A DNA stretch of 64,000 nt, taken from contig NZ_VWOX01000012.1 of the NCBI RefSeq assembly GCF_008629675.1, forward strand, positions 62,001 through 126,000, given 5' to 3'. Below are positions 1 to 8,740 of this stretch, one piece after another. A program made the position numbers and the translations under genes. Position 1 is the stretch's first letter. Each line of letters opens with the position of its first letter. The stretch comes from Roseiconus nitratireducens (GTDB lineage: Bacteria > Planctomycetota > Planctomycetia > Pirellulales > Pirellulaceae). The notes beneath the pieces were generated by a model that made no database searches, was not told the DNA's origin, and worked only from the letters and a program-made list of their open reading frames with translations.

Positions 1-567
1 CTTCCGGCGATGACGGTCGATCGGATCGGCTACGGAGCCGGAACGATGGACCTGCCCGAACAAGCCAACTTGCTCCGCGTCCTGTTGGGACAACGAAGTC
101 CGGCATCCGCGGGCAGCGCCCACCAGATTGCCGAGCAAGACACCGTGTCCGTGTTGCAAACCAATCTGGACGACACCAGCGGTGAACAGTTGGCCGATTG
201 CGTGTCGCGGCTGGTCCAGCGGGGAGCCCTCGACGTCACCCAGACCCCCTGCATGATGAAAAAGGGACGCAGCGGCGTGATTCTGTCGGTGATCTGCCAG
301 CCCGCCGACGTGGCGGCGATGGAGCAAATCATGTTCACCCACACCTCCACCATTGGAATCCGGCGGTCGACCGCCCTGCGCGACATTCTGCCGCGGCATT
401 TCACCACCGTGCAGACCAAGTTTGGCCCGGTGCGAGCGAAAGTGTCGACGTTGCCCGGCGGAGACCAACGGATCAAAATCGAAGACGACGACGCGCGACG
501 GCTGGCGGCGGAGCACCAGACGACCGCCGACATCGTTCGCCGGGAGGCGGAGTGTGCGGGCCGGTGA
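1..567 (+). CDS. larC: LarC-type nickel insertion protein, 3' part
   Basis: This is the C-terminal part of a LarC (DUF111) family protein; the reading frame is open to the left edge, so the gene starts outside the window. LarC is the CTP-dependent cyclometallase that inserts nickel into the pyridinium pincer cofactor of lactate racemase. Visible family hallmarks are the stretch LQTNLDDTSGEQLA near residue 50, the CMMKKGRSG segment that follows, and the conserved HTSTIGIRR segment. An internal ATG at base 10 is inside the conserved protein and should not be taken as the start. No lactate racemase or other lar gene is visible downstream, so its partners must lie to the left or elsewhere. The family call is solid; the cofactor role is from family knowledge. 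Confidence 0.85.
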   Translation, partial: LPAMTVDRIGYGAGTMDLPEQANLLRVLLGQRSPASAGSAHQIAEQDTVSVLQTNLDDTSGEQLADCVSRLVQRGALDVTQTPCMMKKGRSGVILSVICQPADVAAMEQIMFTHTSTIGIRRSTALRDILPRHFTTVQTKFGPVRAKVSTLPGGDQRIKIEDDDARRLAAEHQTTADIVRREAECAGR

Positions 568-729
568 GGTCGTTTTTCGCCTCTATCCTATAATCACAGC
601 AGGCTGACTGCGTCGGCGGCGTGCTGCTGGCGAACCGACCTGCCGGAATTTGCGTCCGCACCGTAATCTGTTCACAGAATTCAGCTGATTGACCACTTTT
701 CCAACTCCTGATCGCCCCCAAAACGCACG

Positions 730-2460
730 ATGTCGCTGACCGAACTCGATTCCGCCGCGCCGCACGAGACTGCCAGTTCGGGCAGTCCGAATGGCGAGTC
801 CGCGACGCAGGCCGGTGACGCTTCAGACGCGGGTCGCAACCTGTCGGCCTCCACCCACACCGGTCGCAAGCCCAAACGCTGGGACCAGTACCTGCTGTTC
901 AATGTCGCAATTCCAATCCTGCTGCTGCTGGTCGGGTTCGTCGTCATTCAGGTGATGGGGAAAGCCGGAGCCAAGCCCGTGCCGGTTCCTGAAGCGACCG
1001 CTGCGGCAGCCCTGCAGTCCCTGCCTTCGGTGCGCGTCGAACGGATTCAATCTTTGAAGGAGACCGGAAAGCAGTTGGAACTGGTCATCGACGGAACCGT
1101 CGTTCCGTACCGAGAAGCCCGGGTCTCCTCGGAAGTCGCCGGGCAAGTGATCTACAAATCGGATGACTGTGAGGCGGGTTCGATCGTCAGCGAGGGCGAC
1201 GTGTTGATGCGGATCGATCCGACCGACTACGAATTGGAAGTCCAGCGTCTTTCGCGACAACGCGACCAGGAATATCGGGCCCTGGGAGAAGTCGACCAGG
1301 AAATGGCCAACACCCGACGCTCAATCCAGGTCGCTGAGCAAGACGTCGACTTGCAAGAGCAGGAAGTCGAACGCCAAAAGCGATTGAAACAATTCACCAG
1401 CCAAACGGAATTGGACCGGGCGCGGGGTGCGTTGCTTCAAGCCCGCCAACAACTGATCAGCCTGGAAAACCAATTGGAATTGCTCAAGACGCGGCGGTCC
1501 CGGTTGGAAGCCAGCGAACAGTTGGCCGCGACACAGTTGCGGGTCGCCGAATTGAATCTTCGACGCTGTGAGATCGCGGCTCCGATCAGCGGGGTGATTG
1601 TCAGCGAAGAAGCCGACCTGAACACCTTTGTCAGCCGCGGAACGCCGCTGGTCATCATCGAGGACACGTCTCGGGTCGAAGTCGCGGCCAGCATGCGGGT
1701 GGACCAGTTGCAGTGGGTGCTGGACCAGGATCGTGCCGTGTCGAGTAATGGGTACGATTTACCTGACACGCCGGCAAAAATCGAATATGCAATTGCCGGT
1801 CGGCCAAATTCGGTCCGACGTTGGTCGGGGACGCTTGTTTCTTACGACGGCATCGGAATTGACCCGAACACGCGAACCGTTCCCGTGCGCGTGATCGTGG
1901 AGGACCCCAGCCATTACCAAGATTCGAAAGGCAACGAACAACATTCCGACCGAACCAGCGCGTTGGTGCGGGGCATGTTTGTTCGGGTGCGGCTGCAACT
2001 GAGTCCCACCAGTGAACTGGTCGTCGTTCCGGCGCGTGCGTTGCGTCCGGGAAACCGCGTCTGGACCTTCGTTCCTGACGAATCCGTGCTTGACCAGCGG
2101 CTTGTCGAACTGCAAGCCAAACGCGAAGCCGCTTTGGAAACGTCGCCGTCGGACGCGGACCAGCCGGAACCCGGCGAATCGGATTCCTCGGCCTCGTCGG
2201 ACGCACCGCCACTGGATCCCAGCCGCTGGCGGTCGGGACTGGTTCGGCGAACCGAATCGGTCTATCCGATTGAATCGTTGCGTCTTGCTTCGGACGAAGT
2301 TTCGACCGAGGAGGTTTCCGCCGCGGTCCAGGTCGCCGGACGCGATTGGGTCTGCGAAGCGGGCGAGACTGATCTGACCAGCGGATCGCTGGTCGTCACT
2401 TCGCCATTGAACTCGATCCCGCCCAGCGGGCTGCCCGCCCGCATCGAAATCCAACCTTAG
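730..2460 (+). CDS. RND efflux periplasmic adaptor subunit (HlyD/MFP family)
   Basis: Membrane fusion protein of a tripartite efflux pump, linking an inner-membrane RND permease to an outer-membrane channel. Residues 1-50 are a polar cytoplasmic tail, a single membrane anchor follows at about 53-77, and then a lipoyl/barrel-sandwich region (around VVPYREARVSSEVAGQV). A long alpha-helical hairpin rich in Q/E/R runs from about residue 165 to 275, and the returning lipoyl half contains RRCEIAAPISGVI. An unusual Ser/Asp/Pro-rich stretch interrupts the C-terminal region at about residues 465-495. The stop lies 6 bases before the permease start, so the two are almost certainly one transcript. No outer-membrane factor gene is adjacent. 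The substrate cannot be told from sequence. Confidence 0.9.
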   Translation: MSLTELDSAAPHETASSGSPNGESATQAGDASDAGRNLSASTHTGRKPKRWDQYLLFNVAIPILLLLVGFVVIQVMGKAGAKPVPVPEATAAAALQSLPSVRVERIQSLKETGKQLELVIDGTVVPYREARVSSEVAGQVIYKSDDCEAGSIVSEGDVLMRIDPTDYELEVQRLSRQRDQEYRALGEVDQEMANTRRSIQVAEQDVDLQEQEVERQKRLKQFTSQTELDRARGALLQARQQLISLENQLELLKTRRSRLEASEQLAATQLRVAELNLRRCEIAAPISGVIVSEEADLNTFVSRGTPLVIIEDTSRVEVAASMRVDQLQWVLDQDRAVSSNGYDLPDTPAKIEYAIAGRPNSVRRWSGTLVSYDGIGIDPNTRTVPVRVIVEDPSHYQDSKGNEQHSDRTSALVRGMFVRVRLQLSPTSELVVVPARALRPGNRVWTFVPDESVLDQRLVELQAKREAALETSPSDADQPEPGESDSSASSDAPPLDPSRWRSGLVRRTESVYPIESLRLASDEVSTEEVSAAVQVAGRDWVCEAGETDLTSGSLVVTSPLNSIPPSGLPARIEIQP

Positions 2461-2466
2461 CGACCT

Positions 2467-5400
2467 ATGAAAAGAGCCATCGCGTGGGCGATTTCCAATG
2501 CGCCCGGGATGAACGTCTTGATGATCGCCCTGATGGCGATCGGAGGAGTCTCGCTGATGCAAATGCGTCGCGAGGTGTTCCCGGAGTTCGAATTGGAAGT
2601 CGTCATGGTCGACGTCCCCTATCCGGGCGCGACACCGAAAGACGCCGAAGAAGCGATTTGCCAAAAGGTCGAGGAGGCGATTCGTTCGATCACCGGCATC
2701 AAGAAGGTCACGTCGATCGCGCGCGAAGGCGGCGGGTACGTGCTGGCCGAACTCCGCAGCGACGTCGAAGACGTCCAGAAGGTGATGGCGGAGATCGATC
2801 GCGAAGTCAATCGGATCCCCAGCTTCCCGGAGCTGGCCGAGGATCCCATCATCCAACAGATCACGTTTCGTGATGCCGCGATCCGAGTCGGCATCATCGG
2901 CCCGAACGACCGGTCCCAGGAAGCGGAGCTGCAGCTTCGTGAGATTGCCGAGGACGTTCGTGACGACATCCTGATGCTTCCCAGCGTTTCGTCGTCCTCG
3001 ATCATGGGAACGCGACCGTACCAGATCGACGTGGAGATTTCCGAAGCCACGCTGCGTAGCCACAACTTGACGCTCGATGGCGTCGCCCAGATCATCCGCC
3101 AACACAACGTGGAATTGCCCGGCGGACAGCTCAAGGGCGAAGGCCAGGAGATCCTGCTGCGAGCCAAGAACAAGGGACGCGTGGGTGATGAGATCAGGAA
3201 ACTGCCGCTGGTCACTCGCAGCGATGGCGTCGTCCTAACGGTCGATGACCTGGGCACCGTCAAAGACGAGTTCGAAGACGTCACGAAAGTCGGCGAGATC
3301 AACGGCGAACCCGCGATGGTGGTGAACGTCGAACGCACCAAGACCGAGGACCTGCTGGCGATGGTCAACGATGTGCGTGCGTACGTCGACCAGAAGGATC
3401 TTCCCACGGGCTATCGGTTCGAAGTCTGGAATGACACCAGTACCGAAGTGCGGGGGCGGTTGAACCTGCTCCGCCGCAACGGTCTGCAGGGCCTGCTGTT
3501 GGTCTTTCTGGTGCTGACCTTGTTCTTGGAAATGAGACTGGCATTCTGGGTGGCGCTGGGCATTCCGATCTCCATCCTGGGTGCCGGAGCCGTTCTGGCA
3601 CTGGGCGACCAAACGTTGAACATGCTGTCGCTGTTCAGTTTTCTGATGGCATTGGGGATCGTGGTCGACGACGCGATCGTGATCGGTGAAAACATTCACG
3701 CCCATCGCCAGATGGGAAAACCGAGACGCCAAGCGGCGTTGGATGGAACGATCGAAGTCTTTCCTTCCGTGGCAGCGTCGGTCACGACGACCATCATCGC
3801 GTTTGCCCCGATGTTCTTCGTCTCCGGCGTGATGGGCAAATTCATGGCCGTGATCCCGTTTGCCGTGATCGCCATGCTGGTGATTTCGTTGTGGGAAAGC
3901 ATCTTCGTGTTGCCCAGTCACCTGGCCCACAGCCACACCGGCTTCTTTCGGTTCCTGGGCATCGTGGGCTACCCGTTGCGTCCACTCGGCTTGTTGCTCG
4001 GCTGGCTCAGCCGACACTTTGCCGAATGGCTGCAAGTGGTTTGCGATCGCGTGTACGCGCCGGCCCTGGCGTTCAGTCTGCGTTATCCGCTGATCCCCGT
4101 CGCTGCGGCCGTGATGATGGGGCTGGGGACCGCGGGAATGATTCGTGGCGGGGTCGTCCCCTCGGTGCTGTTTCCCGAATCGGACAACAACTTTTTGCAG
4201 GCCGTCATCGTGTTCCCCGATGGCACGCCCGCCATCGAATCCGACATGGCCACGCGTCGGATGGAACAAGCCTTGCGGGATGTCAGCCGTGACATCGCGC
4301 TCCAGCGTTCCAAACAGGAAGGGTTGAGCGTTGACAAGATTTACCCGGGTAGCAACGACGTGATCTCCGGTCCGGTCCGGTTGACCTACCGAGAAGTGGG
4401 CGACGCGACCAACGCGCAGAACCCGACCGGCGGCGGATCGTCCGGAAGCCACGTCGGGCAGATCTTCGCGGAACTTCACGACACCGAGATCCGAAACATT
4501 CACAGCAAGGAATTGCTGGCCAGGTGGCGTGCCGCGGCGGGAGACTTCTCCGGGGCCGAGCGTGTGACGTACGGCAGCGTCGGCGTGGGCCCGGGAGGTA
4601 AAGCGATTGAGTTCAAACTGCTTGCCGCCGGAAAGGATGAAGAGCAACTGTTGGCCGCGACCGAAGCGGTCAAAGAAAAACTGGCCACCTACGACGGCGT
4701 CTTTGACATCGCCGATGACAACACTCCAGGAAAGTGGGAGTTTCAGTTTCGCGTCAAAGACAGCGCCCTGGCCACCGGAGTCACCCCCACCGACCTGGGA
4801 ACCACCGTCCGCAACACTTACTTCGGAGCCGAGGCGATGCGACTGCAGCGGGGACGCCACGAAGTCAAGCTGATGGTCCGGTATCCCGAAGACGAACGGC
4901 GTTCGCTGGTGAACTTTCGCGAGATTCGCGTCGCCGATCCGCAGGGCAACGAGCATCCGATCGGCGAATTGGCCGAAGTCACATTGAAGCGTGGGTTTTC
5001 AGAAATCAACCGCGTCGACCAACGGCGGTCCGTGACGATCAGCGCCGACCTGGATTGGAAAACTGCCAACTCTTCTTTGATCATCGCGGACCTGCAATCG
5101 GATTTCATGCCGCAATTGCAAAAGAAGTACCCGGGCGTGGACGTGCGTTGGGAAGGCCAGGCCGAACAGAGCCGCGAGTCGGTGGGCAGCCTGATGCAGG
5201 GGTTTGCCATCGCGATCGTCGCCATGTACGTGCTGCTGGTGTTGCAATTCCGCTCCTACGTCCAGCCGATCCTGATTCTGATGATTGTCCCGTTCGGAAT
5301 GATCGGTGCGGTTTGGGGCCACGCGATTCTAGGGCTCCCGCTGACGCTGTTCAGCATGTTTGGGCTGGTGGCGCTCTCCGGCGTCGTGATCAACGATTCG

Positions 5401-5769
5401 ATCGTCTTGATCGATTTCATCAACGCGCGGATTCGCGGCGGCCAGGCCCCGATGGACGCCCTGACCGAAGCCGGACAACGACGGTTCCGCCCCATCCTGC
5501 TGACCAGCATGACGACGGTCGCCGGGTTGATTCCCCTGATGTTGGAAAGGTCCTTCCAAGCTCAGCTGTTGATTCCGATGGCGGCGTCCCTGGCCTTCGG
5601 TCTGGCCCTGGCAACCGTCCTGGTGCTGTTTCTGGTACCGGTTTTTTACGCCCTGTACTTGAAGGCCCACGCCTTCGGCGTCCAGACCTTGCACACGCTG
5701 AAGATCACCCACGAGCCCGAATCAGAACGGCTTGGTGCCACGGCGACCACCGACGGGCAGCCGATCTAA
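2467..5769 (+). CDS. RND efflux transporter permease (AcrB/HAE1-like)
   Basis: Inner-membrane proton-driven drug/metabolite exporter of the resistance-nodulation-division superfamily, 1100 residues, the usual length. Membrane segment 1 is at about residues 10-30, followed by the porter domain with the typical YPGATPKDAEEAICQKVEE stretch. The membrane-4 region carries MALGIVVDDAIVIGENI, whose paired aspartates are the proton-relay residues. The second half repeats the fold, with LSGVVINDSIVLIDFINAR and a final block of hydrophobic helices near 960-1070. It sits 6 bases behind the adaptor gene. The signature fits the HAE1-type multidrug group rather than the heavy-metal CusA group, which usually has methionine clusters; that subdivision is inference. 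Confidence 0.93.
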   Translation: MKRAIAWAISNAPGMNVLMIALMAIGGVSLMQMRREVFPEFELEVVMVDVPYPGATPKDAEEAICQKVEEAIRSITGIKKVTSIAREGGGYVLAELRSDVEDVQKVMAEIDREVNRIPSFPELAEDPIIQQITFRDAAIRVGIIGPNDRSQEAELQLREIAEDVRDDILMLPSVSSSSIMGTRPYQIDVEISEATLRSHNLTLDGVAQIIRQHNVELPGGQLKGEGQEILLRAKNKGRVGDEIRKLPLVTRSDGVVLTVDDLGTVKDEFEDVTKVGEINGEPAMVVNVERTKTEDLLAMVNDVRAYVDQKDLPTGYRFEVWNDTSTEVRGRLNLLRRNGLQGLLLVFLVLTLFLEMRLAFWVALGIPISILGAGAVLALGDQTLNMLSLFSFLMALGIVVDDAIVIGENIHAHRQMGKPRRQAALDGTIEVFPSVAASVTTTIIAFAPMFFVSGVMGKFMAVIPFAVIAMLVISLWESIFVLPSHLAHSHTGFFRFLGIVGYPLRPLGLLLGWLSRHFAEWLQVVCDRVYAPALAFSLRYPLIPVAAAVMMGLGTAGMIRGGVVPSVLFPESDNNFLQAVIVFPDGTPAIESDMATRRMEQALRDVSRDIALQRSKQEGLSVDKIYPGSNDVISGPVRLTYREVGDATNAQNPTGGGSSGSHVGQIFAELHDTEIRNIHSKELLARWRAAAGDFSGAERVTYGSVGVGPGGKAIEFKLLAAGKDEEQLLAATEAVKEKLATYDGVFDIADDNTPGKWEFQFRVKDSALATGVTPTDLGTTVRNTYFGAEAMRLQRGRHEVKLMVRYPEDERRSLVNFREIRVADPQGNEHPIGELAEVTLKRGFSEINRVDQRRSVTISADLDWKTANSSLIIADLQSDFMPQLQKKYPGVDVRWEGQAEQSRESVGSLMQGFAIAIVAMYVLLVLQFRSYVQPILILMIVPFGMIGAVWGHAILGLPLTLFSMFGLVALSGVVINDSIVLIDFINARIRGGQAPMDALTEAGQRRFRPILLTSMTTVAGLIPLMLERSFQAQLLIPMAASLAFGLALATVLVLFLVPVFYALYLKAHAFGVQTLHTLKITHEPESERLGATATTDGQPI

Positions 5770-5771
5770 GC

Positions 5772-5843
5772 TCGTGCGACAAAGCGCCAGCCACCGGTCG
5801 ATGCGAAGAAAAACCCGCGGCTAGCGCCACGCGGCTCACGCAA
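5772..5843. repeat. Dispersed palindromic repeat (ctagccgc family), diverged copy
   Basis: The right half is nearly identical to segments at 25141-25214 and 60126-60199: a run of A after 'gatgcga', then CCCGCGGCTAGCG and CACGCGGCTCAC. The left arm is degraded here (GCGCCAGCCACCGGTCGATG). In the better copies CGCTAGCCGCCGG pairs with CCCGCGGCTAGCG to make a hairpin. It lies directly behind the RND permease stop and could also influence transcript ends, but it has no U-tract. Confidence 0.7.
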
Positions 5844-5966
5844 AGGGGCGATGTCCAGCTAGTCGCGAAGCGGCGACAGCAACAACGCCTTAGTGAGAAG
5901 TCGGACATTCCTCCGCTCACCGGCGCTCGCCCCTCCGCGATAGGGAGCTTGGCCTGCCGTCACCCT

Positions 5967-6779
5967 TTAGCTTCGCGGGGCAAACTGAAAATGCTTGCTC
6001 TGCGAGAAGAACGCCACCGGGTTCTCATAAACCACCTTGCGAATCAATGCCTCGGAGTGCCCCCGCCGGCGCATTTCGAAAATGAAGTCGGGGACGGCGG
6101 TTGGCTTGCTGGGACCCCAATCGCCGGCGGAATTGACAAGCAGTCGTTCTCCGCCGGTCCGCTCGACCATGTCGGCCGCTCGCTCGGGCGTGCACTTCGT
6201 GACGGGGTACAACGTCATGCCCGCCCAAAAACCGCGGTCCAGCACTTCGCTGATCGTGTGCTCTTCGACGTGATCGACCAACACCCGCCCGCGATCGATC
6301 CGTTGATCGTCACACAGCATGTCCAGGATCATCTTGGTCCCCTGAAACTTGTCCTCCAGGTGCGGTGTGTGGATCAAAATCGATTGGTCATGCTGGACGG
6401 CTAAATCGACATGCTCCAGAAACACCGTGGCTTCATTCTTGGTGTTCTTGTTCAAGCCGATTTCTCCGATTCCCAGCACATTCGGACGATCCAGGAATTC
6501 GGGGATCATCGCGATCACCTCGCGGGAGAGCGAAACGTTTTCCGCCTCCTTGGCATTGATGCACAGCCACGTGAAGTGCTGAATTCCGAATTGCGCGGCC
6601 CGCGCCGGTTCGGTTTCGGTCAATTGCCGAAAGTAGTCGCGAAAACCGTCCACACTTCCGCGATCATACCCCGCCCAAAACGCCGGCTCGCTCATCGCGA
6701 CGCACCCCATGCGGGACAGCGTGGCGTAGTCATCGGTCGTCCGAGACACCATGTGGATGTGGGGATCGATGTAGTCCAT
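5967..6779 (-). CDS. TatD-family metal-dependent hydrolase (EboB-like)
   Basis: A 270-residue TIM-barrel amidohydrolase-fold protein. The N-terminal metal motif is DPHIHM at residues 5-10. Further metal-site candidates are GEIGLNK, LIHTPH, VDHVEEH and NSAGDWG, in TatD order. The beginning, MDYIDPHIHMVSRTTDDY, resembles the EboB group of TatD hydrolases found in ebo clusters for export of secondary metabolites; this subgroup match is from memory and tentative. The frame is open further upstream to 6926, but homology begins exactly at the chosen ATG, so the extra 49 residues are rejected. The next gene upstream on the same strand ends 46 bases before this start. Substrate unknown. Confidence 0.85.
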   Translation of the reverse strand: MDYIDPHIHMVSRTTDDYATLSRMGCVAMSEPAFWAGYDRGSVDGFRDYFRQLTETEPARAAQFGIQHFTWLCINAKEAENVSLSREVIAMIPEFLDRPNVLGIGEIGLNKNTKNEATVFLEHVDLAVQHDQSILIHTPHLEDKFQGTKMILDMLCDDQRIDRGRVLVDHVEEHTISEVLDRGFWAGMTLYPVTKCTPERAADMVERTGGERLLVNSAGDWGPSKPTAVPDFIFEMRRRGHSEALIRKVVYENPVAFFSQSKHFQFAPRS

Positions 6780-6825
6780 GTGCGGTGAAACAGGGAGGAA
6801 GGAAAGGGGACGATTCGATCGATCT

Positions 6826-7116
6826 TCAATCGGATCCGATGCCAAACTTCTGACGCCAATCCTGCTGGTACTCTCGCGAAAACAGTTGCTGCAACCTTTC
6901 GGCACGGTCCGGTTGCTCGGAGCCAACGATCTCCAAGGCTTGATCCAACAGCGCCCGCTTCTGCGAATTGGCCCCGCTCAGCTCGCCGGCCCCACCGCAG
7001 CGATCCAAGCGATCGAGCGTCGCTCCGATTTCCAGCAATTTGGCGCGTAGCTGCAGAAAGGATTCCTCAAGCACCGCATCGGCGGTGCGCTGCGGATGAG
7101 ATTCGCCAGCCGTCAT
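6826..7116 (-). CDS. Small conserved-looking protein, unknown function
   Basis: A 96-residue soluble, mostly helical, charged protein with no membrane segment and no motif I recognise. It has an amphipathic N-terminal half (LEESFLQLRAKLLEIG) and a C-terminal YQQDWRQKFGIG. It lies immediately upstream of the TatD-type hydrolase on the same strand with a 46-base gap, so the two are probably cotranscribed and it may be a partner. Codon usage and amino-acid composition look like a real gene rather than a shadow frame. Confidence 0.6.
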   Translation of the reverse strand: MTAGESHPQRTADAVLEESFLQLRAKLLEIGATLDRLDRCGGAGELSGANSQKRALLDQALEIVGSEQPDRAERLQQLFSREYQQDWRQKFGIGSD

Positions 7117-7450
7117 TTCGTCGCTCGTTGTCGGTCAGGGAAAGGCACGTCGATGCGTTAAGTATAACGCACCGCCTGCCGATCCCTCGACCACCCAAAC
7201 TTCCGATGCGCTGGTCTTCCGATGCGCGGGTCTCCCGATGCACTGGTCTCCCGATGCACTGGTCTCCCGATGCACTGGTCTCCCGATGCACTGGTCCGCC
7301 TCATCAGGCGCCGGTCCACCCCGTCATGCTCCGGAGCGTCCGAGCCGCGGGGTGATGTATCGGTTGCCCGAGCCATAGCGGACTCAGCCGACCGCCTGTG
7401 GCAGCGTCAAACGACCGCGCTGGTCGACCAACGTGGCTGTCCCGAAACGC
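7117..7450. other. Intergenic stretch with tandem repeat
   Basis: Between the 96-residue gene and the DUF202 gene. Apart from the 16-bp tandem repeat listed separately I see no gene, terminator or promoter that I would defend. Short open frames here are driven by the repeat. Confidence 0.6.
7203..7298. repeat. Six tandem copies of a 16-bp unit
   Basis: The unit CCGATGCACTGGTCTC occurs six times head to tail without spacers. Units 3, 4 and 5 are identical, unit 1 differs at the marked A and at its end, unit 2 has GCGCGG in place of GCACTG, and unit 6 ends in CG. Because 16 is not a multiple of three it cannot encode a peptide repeat. There are no unique spacers, so it is a minisatellite and not a CRISPR array. 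Confidence 0.9.
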
Positions 7451-7777
7451 TCATCCGCCCAGCATCTCGTGCGATCGTTTCAAACGGCGTTTCAAGCCGG
7501 TAAACCGGATCACTCCAATGACTCCGACCACCAAGCCGGCCGCCACCAGGAACCACCCCAGCAGAAGCATCTCCGGCGACGGTTTGAGGAACTTGATCAG
7601 CGAGACGCCGGTCCCGGCAAGCATCAGGGCGGTCCGGCCATAGGCCAGCAGCGTTCGCTCGTTGGCCAAGTCGGTTCGAACCAGAGCGAGGTCTGGCAAA
7701 GGCGGCTCGGGCCGAAGGTCGTGTTTCGCGTCCGGCTCATTCATCTCAGGTCTCTCCATCTCAGGTCGTGACATCAT
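7451..7777 (-). CDS. DUF202 (YidH-type) small membrane protein
   Basis: About 108 residues. The family core DLANERTLLAYGRTALMLAG is followed by a first hydrophobic helix, then a second one (MLLLGWFLVAAGLVVGVIGVIRF) and a basic C-terminus (LKRRLKRSHEM). DUF202 proteins are small inner-membrane proteins of unknown function. AGGAGG abuts the ATG at 7777 and is 3 bases from a second ATG at 7774, so the true start may be 7774 or a later Met; the N-terminus up to about residue 30 is poorly constrained. It stands alone. Confidence 0.8.
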   Translation of the reverse strand: MMSRPEMERPEMNEPDAKHDLRPEPPLPDLALVRTDLANERTLLAYGRTALMLAGTGVSLIKFLKPSPEMLLLGWFLVAAGLVVGVIGVIRFTGLKRRLKRSHEMLGG

Positions 7778-7855
7778 CCTCCTGCCGCCAGAGCGGGACA
7801 ACCGGCCGTCGGCTCGCCAGCGAACTCCCGCGAAGAGATCAGGCAGTTTTCAATT

Positions 7856-7997
7856 CACCCTCCCTCCGGGAGGGTCGCGGAGGAGCCTGCGACGACGCGG
7901 GGAGGGGACGTCCGCCGCCATGGATTTCAGCTGGTTTTTGAAGACACCCTCCCCAAAGACTCGTGCCTCGCCTTTGACCCTCCCGGAGGACGGGTGA
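7856..7997. mobile_element. MITE-like element, copy 1
   Basis: A 142-bp segment that matches the one at 36416-36557 over most of its length, with the same total size. Both ends are inverted: CACCCTCCCTCCGGGAGGG at the left and its complement at the right, with two mismatches near the right end in this copy. Internal shared blocks include GTCGCGGAGGAGC, GCGACGACGCGGGGAGGGGA and ACACCCTCCCCAAAG followed by CTCGTGCCTCGCCTTTGACC. It has no coding capacity. Non-autonomous mobility is inferred from the inverted ends and two copies. Confidence 0.7.
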
Positions 7998-8322
7998 GTT
8001 CAGGACGGTAGACCTTTTACTGGCTCAGAGAACGATCCTGCCAAGCTCCATCGGCCTCGTTTCGCAACCGGCACACCCCTTCATGTTGCCCCCTCTCCCG
8101 CAGTCGACCCAAGTTTCCACCAGACGCCCCGTTACCCCGAAAAGTTTTCCTTCATCAACAACTTTTCCACGGCCGCCCGACGCATCCGCGGAATCTTCAC
8201 TAACCCTTCATCGCGACACGGCTTACGACGATCTCCGCGGTCTCGCGACGCCGCGAGGGACGACCGGATTCGCGTCGGAACCCGTTTGCAGGAAACAACT
8301 TAAGGCATCCAAGAGATTTTCA

Positions 8323-8350
8323 TTGACACCCCGCCGGCAATCTCTAAGAT
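8323..8350 (+). promoter_or_regulatory. Candidate sigma70-type promoter for nrdJ
   Basis: TTGACA at 8323-8328 and TAAGAT at 8345-8350, separated by 16 bases. The -35 is a perfect consensus and the -10 matches four of six. A start near 8357 would give a leader of about 380 bases ahead of nrdJ, placing the folded element at 8379-8436 inside the transcript. Planctomycete promoters are not well characterised, so this is a candidate only. Confidence 0.4.
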
Positions 8351-8378
8351 TCCCGCGTCGCCCACATTTAGTGCCTTT

Positions 8379-8436
8379 CGCGACAAAACTCACTACCGGT
8401 AGTGCTACCAATAGAAGGTTTGGTGAGTTTTTCGCG
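8379..8436 (+). promoter_or_regulatory. Structured 5' leader element upstream of nrdJ
   Basis: The left arm CGCGACAAAACTCAC (8379-8393) pairs with GTGAGTTTTTCGCG (8423-8436) with one bulged C, giving about 14 base pairs closed around a 29-base apical part. That apical part can form a small hairpin (GGTAGTGCTACC, 8398-8409). There is no U-tract, so it is not a terminator. It lies just after a promoter-like pair and about 300 bases before the nrdJ ATG. It may be part of a cis-regulatory RNA, but it does not match a riboswitch class I know. Confidence 0.4.
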
Positions 8437-8740
8437 ATTGGCGCGTGAAGGGAAGCTAGCACGGTTGGGATGGATCCCCGGGGGATATCTCTGCCGCTGT
8501 CCATGGCGCTCTCGGTGGGTCAGACGCCCTGCTGTCTTATTGTTCCCTTTCATTAATGGACGATCCAAACTGATTCTCGGACGTGGTTTTGCCCGGCTGC
8601 GACTGATCGCGGCTTGGTTGGACCGGTGTCACCGGATGCGATGTTGGAGCCACCCCAGGAGGTGATGCCAGACGTGTTCGCTGAGACGACGGGTCGGGAA
8701 GTGAGGGTCCCACGGACGATTCAAGGAGTCTTTTCAAGCG

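Larger units (their letters stand above)
7778..8740. other. Long upstream region of nrdJ
   Basis: Nearly 1 kb without a convincing gene. It contains, left to right, a 142-bp MITE-like element (7856-7997), an AT-poor stretch with nothing recognised (7998-8320), a promoter-like pair (8323-8350) and a folded leader (8379-8436), listed separately. The remaining 300 bases up to the nrdJ start would be a long 5' untranslated region; I searched it by eye for a cobalamin riboswitch B12-box and an NrdR box and did not find either. Confidence 0.6.

Noticed and set aside
3235..4956. Minus-strand frame of 573 codons over the RND permease
   Set aside because: Antisense shadow, no recognisable domain; the plus-strand permease is certain.
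7203..7298. CRISPR-like array
   Set aside because: Repeats are only 16 bp with no spacers and there are no cas genes.
8437..8740. Cobalamin riboswitch upstream of nrdJ
   Set aside because: The conserved B12-box sequence and the surrounding core were not found by eye, so I only report a structured leader. A covariance-model search would be decisive.
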